From Bacteroidota bacterium (lineage in GTDB: Bacteria; Bacteroidota; Bacteroidia; Bacteroidales; Prolixibacteraceae): a DNA stretch of 64,000 nt. Under the pieces are notes generated by a model. It did not search any database. It was not told the DNA's origin and was given only the letters and a program-made list of their open reading frames with translations. The stretch spans positions 62,001 through 126,000 of the forward strand of contig JAHEYT010000020.1 of the NCBI GenBank assembly GCA_023251455.1. Reading direction: 5' to 3'. Made by a program: the position numbers and the translations under genes. Position 1 is the first letter of the stretch. Every line of letters begins with the position of its first letter. Below are positions 53,173 to 63,485 of the stretch, in pieces.

Positions 53173-53380
53173 TTAGTAAAATTTTGCTTGTAACTTTAAA
53201 TTTTTATCTGATGGTTTCGTAATTTGAACATTGGTATTAAACCATTTTCCTTCTCTTTTCGGATCACCCATTGCTTCAAATTCAAATTTTAAAATCAGAG
53301 CCTGTTCTCCGGAAAAATCGTTGGTGATTTCCACTTTATTCTCTCCTTTTGAAAAGTTGAGTAAACCAGTAATTGCAAAA
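53173..53380 (-). pseudogene. Remnant of the C-terminal end of a gene
   Basis: Read on the minus strand, an open frame gives a protein-like end: ITGLLNFSKGENKVEITNDF, then SGEQALILKFEFEAMGDPKR, then EGKWFNTNVQITKPSDKNLK, and a TAA at 53173-53175. It has no start codon of its own and is cut at its upstream side by the end of the phosphomannose isomerase gene (stop at 53384), read in a different frame. It looks like the tail of a lost beta-sandwich-containing enzyme. The parent family was not identified. Confidence 0.5.
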
Positions 53381-53383
53381 CAA

Positions 53384-55153
53384 CTATTTCATAAATGCCT
53401 TCACCACTATAGCTTCACCTTCCGATTCGTTGATAATAAGGTAACTTCCGGCGACAGCGGGAATAACAAAAGTTTCGGCGTAATTGAACCGCTGGCGCAA
53501 TCCACCGGCTGTTTCAACCAGAATGCTTGTCCCTTCAACCAGCGACAGCACATTGCAGCGGTCTTCAGTATTGATGGTAACCTCGCTGTTGAAATGATAG
53601 CGTTGAACATCATAGGTGTGCTTTTCGTGTGTAGGCAGATGGTACAGTTTCCAGTCTGCTCCTTCCTCCAGCAAATATGGATGCGAAATGAGTTTATCTT
53701 TCACATACCGGCCTTTCTGGTCAAAATAGAGGTTATCCATTCCTCGGTCGATATTCATGGGACGTGGCGTTCCGTCCATATCCAGCCGCAACCAGTCGTA
53801 CATTTTAAACGTGAATATGTAAGGAGTGGTACTGATTTCGAGCACCAGATTGTTGATGCCCGCACCGTGAACAGTACCCGGAGGAATCAGGAAAAGGTCA
53901 TGCTTGTGTGAATCATGCATCTGTACATGTTTCGTAATATCGATGGCCTGGTTGTTTTCGAAACTATAGCGAAGATCGTGTTCGAATTGCTCCGGATTAA
54001 TATCCTCCTGAAAACCGAGGTAGCAGGTGGCATTGTCGCCTGCATCGAGGATATAATAGGTTTCTTCCTGAGTAATATCCTCGCCAAAATGTGCTTTCAT
54101 GTAGTCTGGGCGCGGATGGCACTGCACCGACAGGTTTCCGCCATCGAACGTATCCAGAAAGTCGAAACGGAGTGGGAATTCAAAGCCAAACTGATCGGCA
54201 TGGCGCCCCATTACCGCCTGGTTTTCCTGGAACATAAGGCAATCGAACGATACTTCCAGCATTTTCCCTGAACTCTCGACGATCAATCCATTTTCAGGAA
54301 CAATCAACTCGAACGACCATGCATAATTGACAACCTCTTTGTTCAGCCCATCAATCTTATTTTTTATCCATTGTCCTCCCCAGGCCCCCGGTTCAAACCA
54401 CGGTCGAACCCGGAACACATTGTGGCTCATAGTCTGAAGGGATTTCCTCAGTTCAACGCCTTTTATCAAGGTAGGCTCGTCGGGGCGCTGCCCGTCAACC
54501 ATCCAATCAATATTTGGAAGAATTTGCTGTTTGTGTCGGTTTAGCACCACCCAATCGACAAAATAGTACCGTTTGTACATGGTTTTGATATCTGTAGCAA
54601 CAGAAGCACAGAGATTGGTAACTGACTTTGCACGGGCACGAAACTGCAATTCGTTTTTCGGAAGGTCAATGTAAATGAGCAGGCCTTTCCACCCTGCCAA
54701 AGCAGCGCCACAACCAATCAGGATATTGATGTCGGCCTGTGGATCTGGCTTAAGTTCCTGAAGTTTAGACTCATCGTAAAAATTGGCCAGTTGCAAGTTC
54801 GTTCTGGTTCCAAATATCGGATCGTCACCACCCAGAAAAGGCTCAATCAATTGATTGATTTCCGTTTCGCCCTTTAATGCCTGATCGGTTGATTTCCAGG
54901 CTACTTTTTTACCCAGCTTTTGGAATTCCTTATTCAACTTTTCCTGAAAATCAGCGAAAAATACGCCGACATAACCGTCGATGATTATCTGCTTTTCACC
55001 ATAAACCTGTTTTGCCAAAGATCCAAATCCTTCCAGAACTTTTCCATCTTCAATTTTCAGCGTGGGATAGAGGTCATACATTCCTTTCGCTGATTTTTTT
55101 TTGTCCCCAGGCATCAGGTACTGATCTGTCTTTCTCCAATTCTCTTTTTTCAT
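53384..55153 (-). CDS. Class I mannose-6-phosphate isomerase with N-terminal extension
   Basis: This cytoplasmic enzyme interconverts mannose-6-P and fructose-6-P. It has 589 residues. The cupin part (about 265-589) carries the metal-binding Q-x-H of [17 protein letters not shown], the E-rich EETYYILD and a final [14 protein letters not shown] roughly 230-residue N-terminal region (with [20 protein letters not shown] and [23 protein letters not shown]) resembles a nucleoside/uridine-kinase-like fold without a P-loop that is visible. This long form is common in Bacteroidota. It closes the mannoside block and would feed mannose released by GH92/GH38 into glycolysis. Confidence 0.88.
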   Translation of the reverse strand: MKKENWRKTDQYLMPGDKKKSAKGMYDLYPTLKIEDGKVLEGFGSLAKQVYGEKQIIIDGYVGVFFADFQEKLNKEFQKLGKKVAWKSTDQALKGETEINQLIEPFLGGDDPIFGTRTNLQLANFYDESKLQELKPDPQADINILIGCGAALAGWKGLLIYIDLPKNELQFRARAKSVTNLCASVATDIKTMYKRYYFVDWVVLNRHKQQILPNIDWMVDGQRPDEPTLIKGVELRKSLQTMSHNVFRVRPWFEPGAWGGQWIKNKIDGLNKEVVNYAWSFELIVPENGLIVESSGKMLEVSFDCLMFQENQAVMGRHADQFGFEFPLRFDFLDTFDGGNLSVQCHPRPDYMKAHFGEDITQEETYYILDAGDNATCYLGFQEDINPEQFEHDLRYSFENNQAIDITKHVQMHDSHKHDLFLIPPGTVHGAGINNLVLEISTTPYIFTFKMYDWLRLDMDGTPRPMNIDRGMDNLYFDQKGRYVKDKLISHPYLLEEGADWKLYHLPTHEKHTYDVQRYHFNSEVTINTEDRCNVLSLVEGTSILVETAGGLRQRFNYAETFVIPAVAGSYLIINESEGEAIVVKAFMK

Positions 55154-55298
55154 GTGTTAATAATTTGATTTTTAATTACCACCTGGAACTCCCTAATAAT
55201 CACCTCTCTATGCGAGAGGAAATTTCTCATGGTCGTTTCATCTTGATTATTCGGTGTTATTAATTTCCTAAATTGTACAGTTTCGCTCATTTCAAACA

Positions 55299-58256
55299 CT
55301 ATTCAACCATGAGCGATGTAATTCCGTAAGGTAGCATATGGATGGCATTTCCAACTTCCTCGCCTGCAATTTCATCGGCGACACATTGCCGTACCGTTTT
55401 GGGTTTGCCGGAAGGGAATGACAAATTCAAAGTTTCCGGTTTGTCGGATACCGAACGCAACCTGATGATCATGGACTTGCCATCGGCTGATGTTTTAATA
55501 ATTGAAATAAAAACTTTTTCGTTGTCAATCATCACCGGAGGCTTCACAATTGTTTTCGCCTTTACCGGAGTGACAATCAGCGGTTGAGCCTGTTCAAGTC
55601 CAAAACGATTGGCTTTTACCGGATCATAAGCATATTGGTGAGGCAGTATTCGATAGCGGAAATTGATTTTGCCTTCCTGTGAAAGTGGAAAATTGGTGTG
55701 CCAATGATTGTTCAATGCCCATGAATAGACCGTAGAACTCAATGGCAAGTGTTCAATCCATTCCGGAGAATGAATTGCTCCACCAAGGATGTTTGCAGTC
55801 ATAGCTCCGCTTTCGAAAGTGGGTGCATCGAGCGAACACCAGGTTATTCCCCGTTCTTCGTTGGATATATCAAGCCAGCGCTGGAAACAAATCCAGTTTC
55901 GGTTGGCGGCAGGAAGCTGATCCGCATCAACTTCGACCACGCCCCATGGGATGTCCATCCGGGTACGTCCGTTGGGAATGTCGAAGGCAAATCCAAAATG
56001 AATCCCCTCTTTTTCAGTAGTAGCTATTTTATCGACCAAATTATCGATTTCAACGGCCGGGTTGCCGGCCACAACGCGAACCTCACGAATTAGCTTATTG
56101 CAACCGTCGGCTTTTGACTCAATCAGAATGGAGGCCACAAGTGGTCCGTTTTCTTTGATTAGCGTTTTTACTTCGGTTGGTCCGGTTGCTCTTATCGGAT
56201 TGGGTGTGCCCTGACTGTCAGATGTAACAGTTTTTGCAGCATACTGCGGCCCACCGGATGCAGGCTTGCCGTTTCCCTGAAGATACCTGAAGCTGTTGAT
56301 GTTGCAAACATCATTTTTGTTCGCGAATTCAAAACCAGTTTTATCTTTTATGCTGGTAATATCTCCTGAAGCCGGATCAATCTGAATTTTAATCAATCCA
56401 TTGTCCAGAGAATTTCCCTTGGCTATTTTTATTTCAGACGGTTTGACTGCTTCGTTACCCAAGGTGTAGTTTTTTGATCCGAAGGCCGGAATGTTTGAAG
56501 ACCAGAACACCAATGCGCCGGTACTCAGTCGTTGCGATACAACTGGCTGGTTGTTCTCGTCTCTAACCGAAGAATAGCCTGCACTTTGCTCCTTGCTTAA
56601 AGTAATCAATCCTCCACGCGACCACGACAATGTATTAAAAACACCAATAATTTTCGAATTTTCTGCTGAAACAGGTTTCAGCGAATTCGAAAGCAATTGG
56701 ATGCTGTTGGCTTCGGCTGACTTGAAAAAGCCTTGCTTTACTTTCCATATCTCATCCTGCATATCGGCCTGAGAAGGATTCATATAACACCAGGTATGCT
56801 CTGAGCCCATCAGTACATTACGCCAGGCCTCATTCAGTTCAGTACGTGGTGCTTTTTCTCCCTGATGAAGCATCGACCAAAGCATATCGGATTGAACCAA
56901 TCGCTCTTTGGATTGGCGGTTCATCGAGGTTTCTTTCGCTGCAGAGCCAAGTCCATCCGTCCAGTATTCAGTAAAATCACCCCTGAATGAAGGTATTATA
57001 TCCCCATATTTTTTTTCGAATGCTGACATGATATCCGTAGAGCTTGAAATAATCAGGTGTGGAAAAGCATATTCCTCGTTCCAGCTTTTTACGGCTTCAG
57101 GAAGATCGGCATCAATGGGTGTATTGTCGGCCATGGCCCAGGTCATCGGGAAAATGTTGTAGGGGTAATCCTTGTCAGTTTCCAGTTCCTGAAGTTTTGA
57201 CCACAAATATCCGTCAATGAAGTTTTCGCGGGGTGTATCTGTTTTTACAACCTGTAATAATTTGGAAGGGTCTTTCTGTCCCGCCATGGATGGCCAGTAT
57301 TTAAATCCTTTGGCTCTTGCTCCCGGGGTATAATCACCAGGCTGAAGAAATAATATTTTCGAAACTCCGTCGGGGCCAATCCACCAGAATGGTTTGAAAC
57401 TGACTCTATCGGATAACCCGGTGCGGTCGGAACCATTAAATGGTACAAAAGCATAGTTGATCCCAAACTGAGCCGCCATAGGAACAATACCCCACGACAT
57501 ACCTGGAATATCTACCTGAACGAGCGTGCGTACCGGAACACCGGTAAGTTTTTCCAGTCGTTTAGCCTCACCCAAAAGGCTCGGAAATTCCTCGTCAGCA
57601 GTCACGCTGGTATTGTCGTTGATATAGCCCGCATCCAGATGAATATATCCTTTCCTGATGGCATCCAAGATCTCTTCATTTTCCGCAGGTGTAGCATTTT
57701 TCAGATATCGTTCAACCGGCCAAATCACTTCAGGATTCCACACATAACGCGCTCCATCCGGGTAGTTGGCCGTTTCCTTTGCCAGCCTCATCCCGTTTAC
57801 CAGGTTCCGTTTGTGAATAATTTCGACATTGGCCTGCGTGTTGGTATAACCAATATCGACATGCGAATGCGGATAAATGTAAACCGTCCACTGCCTTTGC
57901 TTGGGCAAAACAAAAGATTTTCGCAGTACTTTGCTTGCCGACTTCAGTGTAATAAATACTTGTACGTCTTTCTCAACACCAACTCCGGAAGGCAAAGTCA
58001 CTTTTACAGATTCCAATCCTGATTCATTTTCAGGAACCGTAGTTGTTTCTTTCCGGCCATCAGCTGCAACTTCTATCTCGGCAGGTTGATGCAATTTGCC
58101 ACCTACAAAAGTGAGGATGATTTCCCTTCCCGGCTTGCCATCCTTGCAGTACCGGTAAACACTGGTCGATGTGCATTGGATGTCAGTTTGTGCAATCGCA
58201 CTGCCTGCCATAATTACAAGACTAAGCAGAAGTATAAATGTTAATTTACGATTCAT
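55299..58256 (-). CDS. GH38-family alpha-mannosidase-like protein, secreted
   Basis: This 985-residue protein has a signal peptide (about 1-22). The metal site is in YPHSHVDIGYTNTQ (H130, H132, D134), the GH38 hallmark in H-x-H-x-D-x-G form. The catalytic Asp is probably in AGYINDNTSVTADEE. The barrel is followed by C-terminal beta-sandwich domains ending about 985. GH38 enzymes cleave alpha-mannosides in a Zn/Ca-dependent way. The 120-residue N-terminal beta-rich region is unassigned. It sits next to mannose-6-P isomerase and the six-hairpin glycosidase and GH92 genes, consistent with mannan or N-glycan use. Confidence 0.85.
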   Translation of the reverse strand: MNRKLTFILLLSLVIMAGSAIAQTDIQCTSTSVYRYCKDGKPGREIILTFVGGKLHQPAEIEVAADGRKETTTVPENESGLESVKVTLPSGVGVEKDVQVFITLKSASKVLRKSFVLPKQRQWTVYIYPHSHVDIGYTNTQANVEIIHKRNLVNGMRLAKETANYPDGARYVWNPEVIWPVERYLKNATPAENEEILDAIRKGYIHLDAGYINDNTSVTADEEFPSLLGEAKRLEKLTGVPVRTLVQVDIPGMSWGIVPMAAQFGINYAFVPFNGSDRTGLSDRVSFKPFWWIGPDGVSKILFLQPGDYTPGARAKGFKYWPSMAGQKDPSKLLQVVKTDTPRENFIDGYLWSKLQELETDKDYPYNIFPMTWAMADNTPIDADLPEAVKSWNEEYAFPHLIISSSTDIMSAFEKKYGDIIPSFRGDFTEYWTDGLGSAAKETSMNRQSKERLVQSDMLWSMLHQGEKAPRTELNEAWRNVLMGSEHTWCYMNPSQADMQDEIWKVKQGFFKSAEANSIQLLSNSLKPVSAENSKIIGVFNTLSWSRGGLITLSKEQSAGYSSVRDENNQPVVSQRLSTGALVFWSSNIPAFGSKNYTLGNEAVKPSEIKIAKGNSLDNGLIKIQIDPASGDITSIKDKTGFEFANKNDVCNINSFRYLQGNGKPASGGPQYAAKTVTSDSQGTPNPIRATGPTEVKTLIKENGPLVASILIESKADGCNKLIREVRVVAGNPAVEIDNLVDKIATTEKEGIHFGFAFDIPNGRTRMDIPWGVVEVDADQLPAANRNWICFQRWLDISNEERGITWCSLDAPTFESGAMTANILGGAIHSPEWIEHLPLSSTVYSWALNNHWHTNFPLSQEGKINFRYRILPHQYAYDPVKANRFGLEQAQPLIVTPVKAKTIVKPPVMIDNEKVFISIIKTSADGKSMIIRLRSVSDKPETLNLSFPSGKPKTVRQCVADEIAGEEVGNAIHMLPYGITSLMVE

Positions 58257-58300
58257 AGGATATAGTTTACAATTTTTACAGATGTATGGTGTAATCGAGC

Positions 58301-58474
58301 TTAATTTAAAATAAAACTTGCCGGAGCATATCCGTTCAACTCAAAATAAATTCACCCGATTTTACCGGAATGGATCACATCTTTAACCTTGGCCGGGTCG
58401 GACTTTGTTTGCGCTGAAAGGCTATGGAAAAAAATCATCGAAAAAAGCAGCAGGAAAGTGATTGAAATTTTCAT
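58301..58474 (-). pseudogene. Remnant of a secreted protein with an internal stop
   Basis: From an ATG at 58474 a signal peptide (MKISITFLLLFSMIFFHSLS then AQ) and a short SDPAKVKDVIHSGKIG stretch are followed by an in-frame TGA (58352-58354). The same frame continues IYFELNGYAPASFILN to a TAA at 58301-58303. The ends look like the start and the finish of a longer enzyme with the middle deleted. The remnant lies in the 302-bp spacer between the six-hairpin glycosidase and GH38. Confidence 0.55.
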
Positions 58475-58558
58475 TTTATTGGGGTTACGTGGTAAGATTT
58501 CAATGTTGTTAGTCAGGGCTTCACTTGAAGTGAAACACTGACTAAATAATTGGTTCTT

Positions 58559-59860
58559 TTACTTTTGTTTTTCAGCAAACTGGTCTAACATCTCAATGGC
58601 GGTATACAGCACACCTGCTTCGCCGCGAAAGGTGCCAGAACCGCGCGGTTTGTTATCTACTGAATACCATTCGTAAAAGCCGTTGTTGTCTTTTACACGT
58701 TTTACCATAGGTTGAACCTGATCGTAGGCTTCCTGCACAAAACCGTTTTTAATGAGCTCCTGAATCATGCGGCCACCAAACCAGGTCCAGTCGCCGCCGT
58801 TTTGATAACTGTATTCCGGGTTCATAATTTTATTCTCGAAAAAGCCTTTGGGGTAAGGCGGATAAAGTGTCAATCCGATGGATGGAGCTCCTGCCTGTTT
58901 TACCCGTTTAACCATTTCATCAAGCGAAATTTTGATTTCCTCTTTGCTCAACAAGCCTGCTTCAATAGCAATAGCCGTTCCTCCAAAGTAATAAATATCG
59001 TTTTCGTTAAAATCGGTAGGGAAAGGCGAACCTTTTTCCAAATAAATATGCGGGATGAATTTCTTCTTTTCGCTGTCCCAAAGGTATTTCCGACAATTTT
59101 GTGCAATGCTTTCTTTAATTGGATTCCATTTGGCTTTGGTGGCCGGAAGCATTTCGGTGAGGTTGTTGAGCGCAATCACAAACATGGCATTGTCGTAAAT
59201 ATCGATAGCCGGGTGGGTGTTGTTGTCCAGATCTACTCCCCAGCCGTGCTCGGGCTGCACGTCGCCCCAGTCGGCTGTGGTAGCGCCAATGATCAGACCA
59301 TACTTCTGGTTGAAACGGTTTTTTATCAGGAAATCCATGGCCCACTCCAGTCGTTCGGCTACGGTTTTATCGCCTACTTTTTCGTTCAGGATGGTGGTGT
59401 CGCCGGTTAGCTTGATGTATTTGTAAACCGCCTGAATCAATGAACTTTCCTGATCGGTTTCCACTGAATTTTTGTGTGCGGCGTAGCGCGGTTCAAGCTT
59501 CGAATAGGCGAAGTCGTAAGCTTCTTTGCCTACTTTATCAATCGGAGTAAAACCATCGATAATGTTACCGTCGTCGCCCTGCATTCGGCAGAAGACCAAC
59601 AGGTTCTCTTTCAGTTCTTCCTTTGGAAAAACCTTCGATGCCAGTTCGATAAACGTATTGTAGTCGCGAATCCACACTTCGCGGTAACCATCGCCGGCGT
59701 TGAATCCGGTTTTCATGATTTCGAGCGCTTTGGATTTAACTAACGGGAAATATTGGTTGTTAGCAATTGAATCCGCGAGTTGTTTGTTGTTATCTTTTTT
59801 TAGCGGTGTTGTACATGCAAAAGCTAAAAACAGCACTATTAGCAAATAGTAATTTTTCAT
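58559..59860 (-). CDS. Six-hairpin (alpha/alpha)6 glycosidase, lipoprotein
   Basis: This 433-residue putative lipoprotein (LFLAFACTT, Cys at 16) looks like an (alpha/alpha)6-barrel glycosidase of the GH15/GH63/amylo-alpha-1,6-glucosidase group. Motifs include YREVWIRDYNTFIELA (Asp-containing, about 59-74), GATTADWGDVQPEHGWGVD and GGDWTWFGGRMI near the C-terminus. The exact GH family is not secured. It is probably an exo-acting enzyme with periplasmic location, cleaving a side sugar of mannosylated glycans in keeping with GH92 next to it. Confidence 0.75.
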   Translation of the reverse strand: MKNYYLLIVLFLAFACTTPLKKDNNKQLADSIANNQYFPLVKSKALEIMKTGFNAGDGYREVWIRDYNTFIELASKVFPKEELKENLLVFCRMQGDDGNIIDGFTPIDKVGKEAYDFAYSKLEPRYAAHKNSVETDQESSLIQAVYKYIKLTGDTTILNEKVGDKTVAERLEWAMDFLIKNRFNQKYGLIIGATTADWGDVQPEHGWGVDLDNNTHPAIDIYDNAMFVIALNNLTEMLPATKAKWNPIKESIAQNCRKYLWDSEKKKFIPHIYLEKGSPFPTDFNENDIYYFGGTAIAIEAGLLSKEEIKISLDEMVKRVKQAGAPSIGLTLYPPYPKGFFENKIMNPEYSYQNGGDWTWFGGRMIQELIKNGFVQEAYDQVQPMVKRVKDNNGFYEWYSVDNKPRGSGTFRGEAGVLYTAIEMLDQFAEKQK

Positions 59861-59917
59861 TCTCTATAGTTTAATCATTAGTTCGTGTACAAATCAAAGT
59901 TGCCGTGAAGGTGTTTA

Positions 59918-62314
59918 TTATTTATCGGTACTCATTGAAGGTGGTGGAGTTCCTGTTCCCCAGTTGGTGTTGGGTTGTGCGCCCATTTCGAAGGTAAGTG
60001 TTCCACCATTCATCAGGGTGCTGCGGTCGATCCAGCAACGATCAATCTTCTGGCCGTTCAGCGAAAGGTTCTGGATGTATACATTTCCTTTTGCATTGTT
60101 TTTGGCTTCTATCACCAGTTCTTTTCCTGAGTAATATTTCGGATCGAGCTGAATGCTGACACGGTCGAATTGCGGACTGCCAAACTGAAAAGTCGGGTTC
60201 ATGGCCGAGTGCCCTTGTACATCGAACAGACCGAGTGCTGCCATCACATACCAGGCGCCCAGTTGTCCCTGGTCTTCGTCCTGTCCAACGCCATAGCCAC
60301 GCAAGGATTCGACACCGTAAAACTCGTCGCAAATGGCGCGGGTCCACTTCTGTGTCAGCCAGGGTTGGCCGGAATAGTTGAACAACCACGAGTCGTGCAG
60401 GCAGGGCTGATTGCCGTGGTTATACTGCATGGCGATTCCGGAGAAGCTGTCGATATGATCCGATCCACCACCAAATTTGCCTTTTTCGGCGTCTTCAAAA
60501 ACTTTTCCAAGTCGCTGGTTAAATTCTTCTTTGCCCATCAGACTGATCAACCCAGCCACATCGTGCGGCACGTACCAGGTGTACTGAAACGCATTGCCTT
60601 CCTGAAATCCGTCCCAGGCTTTCATCGGATCGAATTTGGCAAGGAATGTCCCGTCGAGCATTTTGGGGCGGATGAATTTGGTTTGCGCATCGAACAGGTT
60701 TTGATAATAAGTGGCCTGTTTGGCTAGTTTTTCATAGTCGGCCTCTTTGCCCAGTGCTTTGGCCATCTGACTCACGGCATACGAACTGAATGCGTATTCG
60801 AGCGTGTGCGACGATCCGAAATTAAACACCCAACCGTTGGCAATGGCTGTGTCTTTGTAAGGAACATAGCCATTCTTGACGAAATAATTCAGGTCGTATT
60901 TCCCGTTTCCGAGATCGCGTCCTCGGTATTCCACTTCATTCTTAAGCGCTGCTTCATATCCGTTTTCCACGTCAAAGTCACGAATTCCGCAGTTGTAGGC
61001 TGAGGCAATTAGCAGTCCCTGAAAATTGGTTTGTACCCCGTTGGTGTAGGCTCCTGCGGCTTCGCCATCGTGCAGCCAGCCACGGCTTTTGTAATAATCG
61101 ATGTTCGACTGGATGTATTCCCTGAAATAATCGGGATAGGCCAGCGCCCAGAGTTGACTAAGGTTCCAGAAACCACCCCAGATGCCGTCGGTGTTGTAAT
61201 GGTTGTACTTGGGCTGCCCCTTTTCGTCGAGTGGCACTTGCCCGATGGTTCCGTTGTATAACGGGTATTGCCCATTCACATCGGTTGAAGTGCCACGTCC
61301 AAGAAGGGCATGGTACAAGCCTGTGTAAAATTTCACCCGGCTGAGGCTGTCTCCGCCTTCGGCTTTGATGCGGCTCAGCTTTTCGTTCCATTTGCGGTGT
61401 GCGCTTTCCCGAACGGCATCAAAGGTTTGTCCGGTGGCTTCGGTTGACAGGTTTTTGCGTGCATTTTCGATGCTGGTGTACGAAAGGCCAACCTGCATTT
61501 CGATGATTTCGTCTTTTTTTGTTTTGAAATTCAGGAACATGCCATTGCCAATTCCTGTCGATTCTTTCTGGTTCTGAACCGCGATTGAATCGATGAATGT
61601 GCCGAAAGATTCGGGTTCCTTGCTGAGCTGAGCGACAAAATACATGCGAACCCGCTTGTCGCCGTCGCAGAACTTCAGGTATTCCGGAAGTGTTTCGATC
61701 GATCCTTCAAGTTCGGTTTTTCCCGACAGCCGAATGGTGGCCTGGGTAACTCCGCTGCTTTCCCCTTGCCGGTGTCCCACATCGAAAATGATGCGCGATT
61801 CGTTCGATTCGGGAAACGTAAAGCGGTGGAAACCTACCCGTTCGGTGGCTGTCAGCTCGGCACGGATGCCGTAATCTTTCAGGAATACCGAATAATAACC
61901 GGGCTCGGCGTGCTCCGAAGTTTTGTCGAAACGCGAGCGGTAGCCACCATCCGGGTTTTCGAGTTTTCCCGGAACGGTTTGCAGAATGCCGGTAACGGGC
62001 ATGGCGACCAGTCCGCCAATCTGGAACTCATGAAAATGACCAAACCCTTCGATGGAAGTCTGACGGTCGTCGTATCCACAGGGAGCCCAGCTGCCACCGC
62101 TTCCGTAGGCATTGGTGTGCGGAGCCAGTTTGGCCATGCCAAAGGGCAAAGCTGCCGGGGTATAAAAGAACCAGCGGCCGTGCACCGAGCCAATTTGCGG
62201 ATCGACATATTTCGACGGGTTGAAACTTTCTTTCTTGACTGAGCAGGAAGAAGTGCCTCCAAGCAGGCAAACTATCAGGACTGATGTTTTTAATTTCTGT
62301 AGTAAAGGATTCAT
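59918..62314 (-). CDS. GH92 alpha-mannosidase, lipoprotein
   Basis: GH92 enzymes are Ca-dependent inverting exo-alpha-mannosidases. The start at 62314 (MNPLLQKLKTSVLIVCLLGG) is preferred over a 48-codon extension that has no signal-peptide character and overlaps the upstream permease gene. The 798-residue product has a lipobox LLGGTSSC (C24), the N-terminal beta-sandwich motif VDPQIGSVHGRWFFYTPAALPFGMAKLAP and the catalytic-region E572 in DGFQEGNAFQYTW. Linkage specificity (1,2, 1,3 or 1,6) cannot be read. It lies 2 bp from the MFS permease stop. Confidence 0.93.
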   Translation of the reverse strand: MNPLLQKLKTSVLIVCLLGGTSSCSVKKESFNPSKYVDPQIGSVHGRWFFYTPAALPFGMAKLAPHTNAYGSGGSWAPCGYDDRQTSIEGFGHFHEFQIGGLVAMPVTGILQTVPGKLENPDGGYRSRFDKTSEHAEPGYYSVFLKDYGIRAELTATERVGFHRFTFPESNESRIIFDVGHRQGESSGVTQATIRLSGKTELEGSIETLPEYLKFCDGDKRVRMYFVAQLSKEPESFGTFIDSIAVQNQKESTGIGNGMFLNFKTKKDEIIEMQVGLSYTSIENARKNLSTEATGQTFDAVRESAHRKWNEKLSRIKAEGGDSLSRVKFYTGLYHALLGRGTSTDVNGQYPLYNGTIGQVPLDEKGQPKYNHYNTDGIWGGFWNLSQLWALAYPDYFREYIQSNIDYYKSRGWLHDGEAAGAYTNGVQTNFQGLLIASAYNCGIRDFDVENGYEAALKNEVEYRGRDLGNGKYDLNYFVKNGYVPYKDTAIANGWVFNFGSSHTLEYAFSSYAVSQMAKALGKEADYEKLAKQATYYQNLFDAQTKFIRPKMLDGTFLAKFDPMKAWDGFQEGNAFQYTWYVPHDVAGLISLMGKEEFNQRLGKVFEDAEKGKFGGGSDHIDSFSGIAMQYNHGNQPCLHDSWLFNYSGQPWLTQKWTRAICDEFYGVESLRGYGVGQDEDQGQLGAWYVMAALGLFDVQGHSAMNPTFQFGSPQFDRVSIQLDPKYYSGKELVIEAKNNAKGNVYIQNLSLNGQKIDRCWIDRSTLMNGGTLTFEMGAQPNTNWGTGTPPPSMSTDK

Positions 62315-62316
62315 TT

Positions 62317-63474
62317 TTATACTTTTGATTTTCCGGAGAAAAGTGAAACAAACAAGAGATACAACACGGCTGCAACCAAAACATACATGGATGCAGTAAC
62401 ATTCCCGGTCAGATCGCTGATCCAGCCCATGAACGGCGGAAGAATGGCGCCACCACAAACTGCCATGATCATCAATCCTGAAATTTCGTTCGATCGTGTT
62501 GGATATTTCCCGACGGTGAGCGAGAAAATAATAGGAAAAATGTTGGCGATTCCAAGTCCTGCAACAAAAATCATAACCATCGCCGTTACGTCGGTTGGTG
62601 CCAGGATTAGCGCCAGCAACGAAGCCAGACCGGCAATTGCCGATCCGATGAAGAAGCGCCGGGCAGACAGTTTTGCCAGTAAAATAGCGCCACCAAAGGT
62701 TCCGAGCATTTTTCCGAAGAAATACACACTGCGCCCCGATTCGGCAAAGGTTTGCGCCGACTGGAATTTAGCCAGCATAAACTGGCCTGAAAATGCATTG
62801 ATGCCAACATCGATTCCGACGACCAGAAAGATACCCAGTACCATCATACTGATATAACCGATTCCGAGTAACTGAAAAGAAGATCCAAATGTGGCCCGCT
62901 TTCCTGTATTCCGTGTTTCGTCAATTGGTGTGAAATACAGCCAGATAACAGACAGTACCGAAACCACCCCGAATACGAGGAAAAGTAGTTTCCAGTCGCC
63001 AAACTGAAGGGCGAACCATCCGGCCAGCGGTGCGGCAATCATCGATCCGATAGCTTTTACAAACTGCGAAAAGCTCAGAAAACTGGACCGACGGCCGGTG
63101 GGAACAACATCGACCAACAATGGGTTTGCCGAAACCTGTACGATGGTATTTCCGATACCAAGCAGGACAAATCCCATCAGTGCCATTCCGAAGGAGTAAA
63201 AGAAAAAAGGTAAGAATAAACCAAGGGCGGTAATACCCATTCCAAGATTGAGTACTGAACGTTTTCCAATCCGGTCCTGAAGGATTCCGACCGGTACCGA
63301 AAGCACAAAAAACCATAGAAAAACCGCTGAAGGAATCAGTTGAGCCAGTGTGTTGCTCAGGGTAAAGTCAAGTTTAATGCGATCGACACCGATGCCCACC
63401 AGGTCGCAAAAGCTCATGACGAAAAACGACATTAACACCGGGGCGACAAATCGGAACGAAAGAGTTTTGGACAT
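62317..63474 (-). CDS. FHS-family sugar permease (fucose/glucose/mannose type MFS)
   Basis: This 385-residue inner-membrane proton symporter has about 12 hydrophobic segments. The opening FVAPVLMSFFVMSFCDLVGIGVDRIK resembles the FHS (FucP/GlcP) N-terminus, and DRIGKRSVLNLGMGITALGLF corresponds to the loop 2-3 R-x-G-R/K motif. It lies between the ROK kinase and GH92, so uptake of released mannose or another hexose is likely. The sugar cannot be told from sequence. Confidence 0.9.
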   Translation of the reverse strand: MSKTLSFRFVAPVLMSFFVMSFCDLVGIGVDRIKLDFTLSNTLAQLIPSAVFLWFFVLSVPVGILQDRIGKRSVLNLGMGITALGLFLPFFFYSFGMALMGFVLLGIGNTIVQVSANPLLVDVVPTGRRSSFLSFSQFVKAIGSMIAAPLAGWFALQFGDWKLLFLVFGVVSVLSVIWLYFTPIDETRNTGKRATFGSSFQLLGIGYISMMVLGIFLVVGIDVGINAFSGQFMLAKFQSAQTFAESGRSVYFFGKMLGTFGGAILLAKLSARRFFIGSAIAGLASLLALILAPTDVTAMVMIFVAGLGIANIFPIIFSLTVGKYPTRSNEISGLMIMAVCGGAILPPFMGWISDLTGNVTASMYVLVAAVLYLLFVSLFSGKSKV

Positions 63475-63485
63475 ATTTAGTTTGT

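Noticed and set aside
62315..62458. 48-residue N-terminal extension of the GH92 protein
   Set aside because: It overlaps the permease gene, has no signal-peptide character, and a proper lipoprotein signal starts at 62314.
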